Shown here: positions 9,635 through 16,329 of the stretch, in pieces
How positions within the stretch are numbered: position 1 is the stretch's first letter
How the letters are laid out: each line of letters starts with the position of its first letter
Assembly (NCBI GenBank): GCA_013115135.1
Contig: JABANP010000695.1
Coordinates: forward strand, 1-21,911
DNA from: Perkinsus olseni
Lineage: Eukaryota > Perkinsozoa > Perkinsida > Perkinsidae
DNA: 21,911 bases
Direction: 5' to 3'
Position numbers and translations under genes: made by a program
Notes under the pieces: generated by a model
What the model was told of the DNA's origin: nothing
Seen by the model: only the letters and a program-made list of their open reading frames with translations
Databases searched by the model: none

Positions 9635-9917
9635 GGGCCTATAACTTAGGGATTTCAAGTGCATTTCCTTAAGGAAGTCCTTAAGGGAATTGGGTAAAAC
9701 CTTAAGGGATTGGCTTAGTGGGTATCATAGGGCTAGGACCTAAACCTTGAAGCGTAAGGACCTAAGCTTAGGACCTACGACTTAAGACCTTAAGGTTTTA
9801 CTCAAGGACCTTAAGGTGTAGGAAAGTCGGTATCACAACGCTTAGGTACTTGAAAAACCCTTAAGGTATCTTAACGCTTAGGTCCTAAGTTTCGTGCATT
9901 CCCTAAGTTATAGGCCC
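9635..9917. repeat. Foldback island with CCTTAAGG palindromes
   Basis: An exact 18-bp inverted repeat bounds the island (9635-9652 and 9900-9917, GGGCCTATAACTTAGGGA and its complement). Inside are six CCTTAAGG octamers plus related CTTAAG, CCTAAG and CTTAGG words, including the 12-bp palindrome CCTAAGCTTAGG. No coding potential. It resembles a MITE or foldback element, but a target duplication could not be settled. Confidence 0.75.
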
Positions 9918-10011
9918 CTTGTGTAGAATCCGTGGTATTGAGATTTGCCAAGATTGCAAGATTTTACAGATCTCATCAATCTTGAATGACGCACATTTGC
10001 GTACTAATGTG
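9907..10011 (+). other. Left part of an open frame split by the retrotransposon
   Basis: These 35 codons, after removal of the retrotransposon and one copy of the 6-bp target duplication, continue in frame with 19459-19713. The joined open frame is about 119 codons. No start codon or domain is visible, and part of the left end overlaps the foldback island. It may be an exon or chance. Confidence 0.25.
10006..10011. repeat. Target site duplication, left
   Basis: AATGTG directly precedes the left LTR and is repeated at 19453-19458 after the right LTR. Confidence 0.93.
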
Positions 10012-10423
10012 TGTAGCGGGCCGTGTGAACCCCGCTGGGAGCTGAGGTCCAATGAAGGGCTGAGGCTCAAGATCTTCACCACTCGATAGACGCAAATCCG
10101 TAGGAGATACCATAGGAAGATGAGACTATTGAGTACGAGATTACACACTGAAATGAGACAATAATGATCCTGCATTACTCATCATCATATACTAAGTACT
10201 CATACTCATTATCTTCAATTAGGGCACATTGCTGTAGCACTAGCCATCGGCGAGCGAGCCTGCATTGTGTAACCGTCGGCGGACGAGCCTGCATTGTGTA
10301 ACTGTCGGCGGGCGAGCTGCAGTCTGATGGATAGACCATAGTTCATAAAATAAGTAGAATATAAGGGGGCGTAAGGCAGCAAGACGTGAGTCTTGTGTCT
10401 TCGAATAATACACATACCCTACA
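10012..10423 (-). repeat. 3' LTR of the retrotransposon
   Basis: 412 bp, matching 19041-19452 except at 10100 (G here, A at 19129). The difference falls in codon 5 of the Gag N-terminus encoded by the LTR: Thr here, Met in the 5' LTR. It contains 2.7 copies of a 29-bp repeat at 10245-10322. Confidence 0.97.
10245..10322. repeat. 29-bp tandem repeat inside 3' LTR
   Basis: Units at 10245-10273 and 10274-10302, then a partial unit to 10322, share GTCGGCG, CGAGC and TGCATTGTGTAAC. Identical to 19274-19351. In element orientation it lies upstream of the likely transcript start, so it could hold promoter elements. Confidence 0.85.
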
Positions 10424-10426
10424 GAG

Positions 10427-10433
10427 TCCCCCT
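10427..10433 (-). promoter_or_regulatory. Candidate polypurine tract
   Basis: On the minus strand AGGGGGA lies 3 nt before the 3' LTR, the expected place for plus-strand DNA priming. The tract is short, so the call rests mainly on position. Confidence 0.5.
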
Positions 10434-10465
10434 ATGACATAGTTGTTGAAAGATACTATGACATA

Positions 10466-11653
10466 CTATTGTTCTTGTTGTGGGTCATGTGAATTGTGAG
10501 ATGGCAGTTCGACACCAGCATGCCACATAGCATCCTTGGATGACTCAGTGGGCAGGTAGTTGTTAAAGTAGAGCTTGTCCACCACATCCGCCGCATCAAT
10601 AGAGATCACAACCGGCTGTCCCCCTACGGGAAGCCTTTTTCTGGACACCGCTTCTCCTGATGGAAGCCGCCACAGTGGGTAGAAGGAGTTGTTGGACTGG
10701 GGGTCCATAGGTTGCACCTTATACTTAGGATTAGCTTGTGCGACAGAGAGGACCTTGCCCACACCTGCTAGTTCTTCTTGCTTGTAGAGGACATAATCAC
10801 CAGCCGCCAAAGTGGACGATCTGACCCTTGGTAGAGCGGGTAGGGTTTGGACGGTTTCCCGGCCAATGATGGATATCTTGTCCATAGACCAAGTAGAGTT
10901 GTTGGCTATAATGCCTCTCACAGCACCTCTGTCGTCATAGAGGACTTGGTCGATCTTGGCTTGTTGGTTACCTTCTAACCAGACCATGTCGCCAGCTCTG
11001 AGTTGTTCTTTTGCTAGGCGGTCTCGTTGGTTGACGACCTCAGGGCGGCACATGTAGAGCTCGTTCTCCTTTGCTCTTGCATCCTTGGTCAAATTGTACC
11101 TAGTCGCTAAAGTGGAGGTTATTGACCGAATAGCGTGGACCAGGCTGAGAGTTGTAGATGCAGCTGCTTCCTGAGCCGGGTCTCCTTGGTTGATGTCGAC
11201 CAGAGCAGGGGGAGGAGCGCACATTCCAAAGACCCTTGCATAGACAGAGAATCCGTCTCGGTTAGGGACTTGATTAATCACCATCTCTGCATGGGATAAT
11301 GCGAGGACGATGTCGGAGTCCGTAAGGATACCACAGGTTTCGTAGTGAACGTTGAGAACCTGCTGAAGAACACGATGGCGCCTTTCGATCATCGAGTTCC
11401 CCTGTGGATGGCCCGTCATAGCCAAGTGTAGCGAGGTGCCAGTCATCGCCAAGAGGTCCTTCATCAGAGCATTGTTAAAGGCCTTTCCTCGATCACAGTA
11501 TAGATGTTGTGGGCATCCAAATCGCATAAGCCACTGAGAGTAGAGGCATAGGGCCGTAGATGTAGAAGAGAGGTCTTCTTGTGGTACAAAGATGGTCCAT
11601 CCCGAGTAAGCGCACGTTATAGACAGCGCATACTTGTAAGAGATACCTTCCCC
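10466..11653 (-). CDS. Integrase catalytic core and C-terminal module (frame-shifted part of Pol)
   Basis: Continuation of Pol in the -1 frame relative to the upstream RNase H frame. Codons from about 11653 downward read SYKYALSIT and YSGWTIF, then LYCDRGKAFNN (second catalytic Asp) and NSMIERRHRVLQQ (catalytic Glu). The first catalytic Asp (ISIDHKN) lies just upstream in the other frame, so the join must cross 11650-11653. After the core, about residues 160-353 from Met 11527 include MVWLEG and a compact segment from LAAGDYVLYKQ to FYPLWRLPSG, an SH3/Tudor/chromo-like fold by appearance only. The stop lies 42 bp before the 3' LTR. Integrase inserts element cDNA into the genome; the tail may guide target choice (inference). 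Confidence 0.85.
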   Translation of the reverse strand, partial: GEGISYKYALSITCAYSGWTIFVPQEDLSSTSTALCLYSQWLMRFGCPQHLYCDRGKAFNNALMKDLLAMTGTSLHLAMTGHPQGNSMIERRHRVLQQVLNVHYETCGILTDSDIVLALSHAEMVINQVPNRDGFSVYARVFGMCAPPPALVDINQGDPAQEAAASTTLSLVHAIRSITSTLATRYNLTKDARAKENELYMCRPEVVNQRDRLAKEQLRAGDMVWLEGNQQAKIDQVLYDDRGAVRGIIANNSTWSMDKISIIGRETVQTLPALPRVRSSTLAAGDYVLYKQEELAGVGKVLSVAQANPKYKVQPMDPQSNNSFYPLWRLPSGEAVSRKRLPVGGQPVVISIDAADVVDKLYFNNYLPTESSKDAMWHAGVELPSHNSHDPQQEQ

Positions 11654-13116
11654 GCCGGCAGATTCTTGTGGTCAATAGAGATCGTAGAGAACCGAGAATC
11701 ACCAACGATAACACCCCGATATGGTAGGTGTTTCGAGGGATAAAGGCGTAGGCACAGATCACAGTTGTTGATGTGACTCAGCAGATCACCCGACATACCC
11801 GGCCACCATGCGATGGTTTGGAGGACCAGCAGGGCTCTATCATATGACAAATGAACCCTACAATCATGGGCATAAAGAAGGAGTCCATACCGGGCAGCCT
11901 GAACTTGTTGGTGAGGGTCGTAGGCTGTGACCATGCGTTGCTCGTTGACAAAGGTTGCCGGACCTGGGATAACCAACACCCAGGGTAGTCTTCGCATATC
12001 TTGTTCTCTATTGGTGCTCTGCGTGAACAAGCCCACCGCCTCATTGTCCTTGCAAATTGGTGATAAGATGAACTTGCCCGCTTGAACCCACGCCTTAGCT
12101 TTAGACTTCTCCGCGGTGGTAAGGTCTCCATAAGAAGCCGAGTCCTGTATGTTGTTAGCCGCGGCCCAGATAGCTTTGATCCTCACAGACAGATACATAC
12201 TCTCATCCTCGGGGTAGGCGTTCATGATGATTTCGGCCTGCGAGGATGTCAGCGCCAGTCGAGACAGAGGATGGTCGCCACCGGACTGTATAGCATCATT
12301 GTGTTCGGCCGTTGGGACAAGATCCTCGTCTTCACCAGGGATAGGGAGGTTGATAGGCATAATCGGAACGTCATTCACCGAGTTACCGTCAGGGGCAGAA
12401 GACATTGCTTCAAGGCGCTCTGCACAACGGCTGAAGAGGTCCGAGAGGACGTTGCAGGTCCCGGGAATGTGATCCAACCTGATGGGTATGTGGTCAAACT
12501 CGGCCATCTCCATCTGCCACGCCCGAAATCTTCTAGCCTTAATAGCAGTCTTGCCGGAGAAGAGGTCATCGTCATTCTCATTGAGGAACTTCGCTATGGC
12601 GACAGTGGAGTCGGAGAAGAGGACCACCGAAGGACAGTTGATGTTGTCATCTAACCGAGTTACACTTACGATCAAAGCTCTCCATTTGGCAAAGGCTTGA
12701 AAGATAGCGTAACACTCCTTCTCAAAGACGTGCCATCTCTGCTGGCTCTGGTCTAGCAGAGAGCTGTGAGCACCAATCAGTTGTGCTCGGCCACCGACTC
12801 GTAGATCTGGTATAGAGACGTCTACCGCTGGCTTACCAACAAACCATAAGTGAGCACCAGTTCCTATCAGACTAGCATCAGTAGTGATACAAAGAGAGGA
12901 GCTGTTGGAATCCAGCGATAGTAGGTCCTCATAAGCCAGATACGCCCTGGGGGCATTCACAAGGTGAGAAAGGAGACGTTGCTGGGCCTTCTCACACTCA
13001 TCCGTCCACTTGAAGGGGGAGACATTCACCGCATCATGAAGCGGAGCCATCAAAGAAGAGAACTCATTAGCCTCGCTGAAGGAGAAGGCCGTGACCCCAT
13101 AGTTGTAGACTCCCAC
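11617..13116 (-). CDS. RNase H and integrase zinc-binding domain (middle part of Pol)
   Basis: 499 open codons. Near the start, PFKWTDECEKAQQRLLSHL is the usual segment between RT and RNase H. RNase H acidic residues appear in order: CITTDAS, FEKECYAI, VVLFSDST and CNVLSDLFSR. The integrase HHCC zinc module follows (HDCRVHLS, WWPGM, HINNCDLCLRL), then the first integrase Asp (ISIDHKN) shortly before the frame ends at 11617. The frame opens at a GTG right after a TAG, so this is not a true start. It is entered from RT by a frame change at 13113-13119. RNase H removes template RNA during reverse transcription. Confidence 0.9.
   Translation of the reverse strand: MGVYNYGVTAFSFSEANEFSSLMAPLHDAVNVSPFKWTDECEKAQQRLLSHLVNAPRAYLAYEDLLSLDSNSSSLCITTDASLIGTGAHLWFVGKPAVDVSIPDLRVGGRAQLIGAHSSLLDQSQQRWHVFEKECYAIFQAFAKWRALIVSVTRLDDNINCPSVVLFSDSTVAIAKFLNENDDDLFSGKTAIKARRFRAWQMEMAEFDHIPIRLDHIPGTCNVLSDLFSRCAERLEAMSSAPDGNSVNDVPIMPINLPIPGEDEDLVPTAEHNDAIQSGGDHPLSRLALTSSQAEIIMNAYPEDESMYLSVRIKAIWAAANNIQDSASYGDLTTAEKSKAKAWVQAGKFILSPICKDNEAVGLFTQSTNREQDMRRLPWVLVIPGPATFVNEQRMVTAYDPHQQVQAARYGLLLYAHDCRVHLSYDRALLVLQTIAWWPGMSGDLLSHINNCDLCLRLYPSKHLPYRGVIVGDSRFSTISIDHKNLPAGKVSLTSMRCL
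11650..11653 (-). other. Frame break in integrase at a G4 run
   Basis: On the minus strand the RNase H frame reads GCG GGG AAG, whereas the integrase core resumes one base back (GGG GAA GGT). One missing G in the run, a sequencing or assembly error, or -1 recoding would all explain it. The local heptamer is not a canonical X XXY YYZ site. Confidence 0.75.
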
Positions 13117-13119
13117 CTA
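13113..13119 (-). other. Frame break at RT / RNase H join
   Basis: Minus-strand reading runs TGC CTA G GTG GGA: the RT-side frame ends with LLRVCL and the RNase H side resumes one base further on with VGVYNYG. The truncated copy at 21380-21911 has one more base here, and TAG lies in the RNase H frame in both copies. Confidence 0.65.
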
Positions 13120-13270
13120 GGCACACTCGCAGCAAAGCCGCTAGATCTCGAGTTAGGCATTCATTGTGCTGCGATGGAGGTCGTATTAGTCCGCGATACA
13201 TGCAGCGAAATACGGGAACCAGCGAAACAAAGAGCAGTGGAATGGACGAGCGGGTCGTACATGCCGTGGG
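13117..13270 (-). pseudogene. RT-to-RNase H connection segment of Pol, cut off by nested insertion
   Basis: In the frame that continues RT after removal of the nested insertion, this segment reads leftward to RDLAALLRVCL. That fits the 'elrsfLG' segment of Ty3-type RTs just before RNase H. It lies to the left of the nested insertion, with its partner RT ending at 16323. At least 13117-13152 also occur in the second copy at the window end, showing that it belongs to the retrotransposon and not to the insertion. Confidence 0.65.
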
Positions 13271-13277
13271 AAGGCAG
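13271..13277. repeat. Target duplication of nested insertion, left
   Basis: AAGGCAG, repeated at 16323-16329. Removing 13278-16322 and one copy keeps the RT frame. Confidence 0.75.
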
Positions 13278-14260
13278 AAGTAAGGCAAGTGATAGGTGTA
13301 GGTGTGGAGACAGGAGGCAAGCGATGCAGATGAGAGCGTGTGTGCGGCCCGGGCAGCTCTCCGATGGAGGACGCAGCCCGGGCCGCGAGCTTGGCGTTGT
13401 GAATTCGTCTTTGAGGGTCAAAGTTTGAGTACCGGAGGCACCGACCTCCGAGGTGAAGCAATCACGCCACTGGACATTGTATTGCCAATCCTAATATGTC
13501 TATCTTCCCTAATAGCGTAGAGCAATGTCCATACGCGAAAGCCAGCTGTAATCCTCGAAAGGTAAGCTTCAGAGACCATGAACTACTCGTGATACGCTGC
13601 AGTAACTGACAGTTACTAACTGTCCCGTAGCGTCGGCGAACCGCTGGTGCAACGTCAGTACTGCGCACGGACCCTGTGTCACAGAGCACAAGGTGGGCTC
13701 ATCAACCCGAACCTGAACCCGAACCTGAACCCGGACCCGGCAGTGGCGTGCGCTTTTTGATCTGTATTAGCGCGCGCCCGAGAACGTTAGTTCCCCACAC
13801 AGATGCGCACTCAACCTCTGAGCTCGTAGGATATGGACTATACTGCAACTGTGAATATCCTGGCCGAAACTCATGCGAACTGCGGCAGTTTTGAAGTCTT
13901 CACAGCGTGGAGACGCAAATCCTGAAACGTGCATCATTTCAGCAGCGGAGCGTAGTTCTGTCTCCTTTGTGCGCCGCGTCACTGAGAATTGCGTCCACTT
14001 CAAGTTAGTTGTCCAATACTAGACGGTGAAAATTCCTGAAAATTTGCATAATCACTATTATTAACGATCCAAGTGACCATGCAAAATTTCAGGAAAATCG
14101 TATGGGTGATTCAAAAAATCGCTCGCTTCAGCTGCAATTTTGTAAGATAGTTCCCGGTGTCGGTGGCCACCCGCGCTCGCCCTAGGCCCTCGCGGGTCCT
14201 TCCCCGCTCGGGCCGCTACATTTGTGAGGTACCCCGCATAGAGCGAGGCCTCCGTCCACC
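13278..14260. repeat. Nested insertion, diverged first unit
   Basis: About 983 bp. Alignable to the other units mainly in its right half (a block around AGCGCGCGCCCG, a segment around AGCGGAGCG, and the end CCGTCCACC). It contains an 11-bp hairpin GCGGCCCGGGC/GCCCGGGCCGC near 13347-13390, an imperfect CCGAACCTGAAC repeat near 13702-13741, a stem of about 15 bp (14034-14048 with 14080-14094), and a GC-rich hairpin (14169-14175 with 14191-14197). Confidence 0.5.
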
Positions 14261-15286
14261 TAGAGACCGAACGTCCAGAGGCCGCTAGCAGCTTAAGACG
14301 GGGCGAAAACTACCGCTGAGGTGGCAGAGGAGCAGCACGGGAGGCTCGTAACTCGCGGAATCCTACCCCAGGCCTTTGCGCTCGTGTACACAAGAAGCCG
14401 AACGGGGAAGGCTGCGGCGAGACAAAGAAGGAGCGAACACCACGAAGACTGAAGAGTAACACAGAATGCAGCGGGAAACTTGATACACATACAGCGGCCC
14501 GGGTAAGTGCCCACATGTGGTCTCTTACCCGGACCGCAGAAGGTAATGGTTGACGTTCGTAGGATGGTGGGCGTGCGCCAACGAAGCTGCGCAGTTGTAC
14601 GTCGCGCGCGCCTGTCCCTGTCGTGCGACCATGATGTGCGGTGCAGCTAGCGCGCGCCCGATAAGCGGACTGAATGCTGCAGAGGTCGGTAGTGGCCCAT
14701 ACGCGAGCAGACCGTGGAGGAAAGCAGCTGCTCATGCACGAGGGAGCCGTTTGGGGAGCGTAGAACATAGGAGGGGGGCCTAGTCGAGTGTGAACAACGT
14801 GCGCAAGCTTTAGCACGATGTATAGAGCGCGAATCGCGTCATGTGAGGTGGGCAATCGGGTAGTACATTAAACAGGTTGTTCGGAGTACGTTTGCAAAGT
14901 TTCAGGCCAGCACAACTCAGACTCGTGGAGATATACGCGCGTGACGTCGATGCGAAGAGCGAAAAGTGCAAAACATGCGGCGTGACGTGAGCGGAGCGAT
15001 TGTCCCGTAGTGACGTAACTTTGCACACTTATATTGAGCTAACTAGGCTATAGATCGACACCGGGACAAGTCGAATCTGATTATTTTCAGGGTATGTGTA
15101 ATCGTGCAAAGTTTGAGAAAAATTGAATGGTAAACAGCGAAAAGGACCCTTCGTTGCTGCAGTCCGGTAGTAGGATCAAGCGGTGAGGATCACCCGAAAA
15201 GCGCGCGCCCGCACGGGCCCCTCCCCGCGCGGGCGAAAAGTGTGCGAATGGGTGGGGGTGGGATCGACGCTTTTCCACCGTCCACC
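14261..15286. repeat. Nested insertion, tandem unit A (1026 bp)
   Basis: Starts TAGAGACCGAACGTCCAGAG and ends CCACCGTCCACC. Contains a 14-bp stem (14494-14507 with 14524-14537; one mismatch, 16-base loop) and a 12-bp GC-rich stem (15206-15217 with 15224-15235; one mismatch). TGACGT motifs occur near 14942 and 15010. Confidence 0.88.
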
Positions 15287-16322
15287 TAGAGACCGAACGT
15301 CCAGAGGCCGCTAGAAGCTTAAATAGGGGCAAGAACTATCGCAGAGATAGCAGGGAGAGTTCGGAGAGACGGCACGAGAGGCTCGTCGCCGCCGAAATTG
15401 TACCGGAAGGCCGTTGCAGTCCTGTACCCAAGAGGGCGAACGGGCAAGGCTGCAGCGAAGCGATCGACGAGCAACGAGCTAAAAAAACAGAGTGACACAG
15501 AAATACAGCGGGGAACTTGATACGCATAGAGCGGTCCGGGTAAGCGCCCACACGTGGTCTCTTACCCGGACCGCAGAAGGCAAAGTTTGAGGTTCGTAGG
15601 ATGGTGGGCGTGCGCTAACGAAGCTGCGCAGTTGTACGTCGCGCGCGGCTGTCCCTGTCGTGCGGCCATGTTGTGCGGTGCATTTAGCGCGCGCCCGCCG
15701 AGCAGGCTGGACGGTGTACAGCTCTGTAGAGGCATATATGCGAGGGAAGAGTGGAAAAAAGCAGATGCTCATGGACGAAAGAAGTGTTGGGGGGAGCATG
15801 GCGCATATGGGAGCCGTGGTAGTCCACGAACGACGTACGCAAGCTCCCGCACGGTGTGTGCAGCGCAGTTGGCGCCATACGAAGCGGATAGTCGGCCAGT
15901 ACGTTGAACAGGTTGCTAGAAGTTTGTTTACGAACTTTCACGCCACCAGGGCCCCGCCTTGTGGAGATATACGCGCGTGACGTCGATGCAAAGAGCGAAA
16001 AGTGCAAAACATGCGGCGTGACGCGAGCGAAGCGATTGTCCCGTAGTGACGTAACTTTACACACTTATTTTGAGCTAACTAGGCTATAGATTGACACCGG
16101 GACAAGTCGAATGTGATTTTTTTTGGGGTATGTGTAATCGTGCACAGTTTGAGGAAAATTGAATGGTAAACAGCGAAAAAGACCCTTCGTTGCTGCAGTC
16201 CGGTAGTAGGATCAAGCGGTGAGGATCACCCGAAAAGCGCGCGCCCGCACGGGCCCCTCCCCGCGCGGGCGAACAGTGTGTGAATGGGTGGGGGTGGGAT
16301 CGCCGCTTTTCCACCGTCCACC
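15287..16322. repeat. Nested insertion, tandem unit B (1036 bp)
   Basis: Direct repeat of unit A. The 14-bp stem (15531-15544 with 15561-15574) is perfect here, while it has one mismatch in unit A. The GC-rich stem is at 16242-16253 with 16260-16271. Ends at the AAGGCAG duplication. Confidence 0.88.
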
Positions 16323-16329
16323 AAGGCAG
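16323..16329. repeat. Target duplication of nested insertion, right
   Basis: AAGGCAG, matching 13271-13277. Confidence 0.75.

Larger units (their letters stand above)
13278..16322. mobile_element. Nested insertion made of about 1-kb tandem units
   Basis: A 3045-bp GC-rich insertion inside pol. Its right edge was placed independently by the end of the tandem unit (16322), exactly where the 7-bp duplication AAGGCAG begins. It holds a diverged unit of about 983 bp (13278-14260) and two similar units of 1026 and 1036 bp. I see no transposase, RT, terminal inverted repeat or poly-A tail. Each unit ends in a CCGTCCACC-type sequence preceded by a GC-rich hairpin. Non-autonomous element of unknown class, or mobilised satellite-like DNA. 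Confidence 0.7.

Noticed and set aside
12082..12654. 190-codon plus-strand open frame
   Set aside because: It is antisense to the well-supported RNase H/integrase coding sequence and shows no domain.
14310..14855. Minus-strand open frame in unit A, partly conserved in unit B (15479-15799)
   Set aside because: The shared peptide merely follows the DNA identity of the tandem units and spans their hairpin; there is no domain and the ends differ.
13278..16322. Nested insertion as an LTR element, Helitron or non-LTR element
   Set aside because: No TG/CA ends or terminal repeats identical at both edges, no CTRR end, a 7-bp duplication is present, and there is no poly-A tail or coding region.
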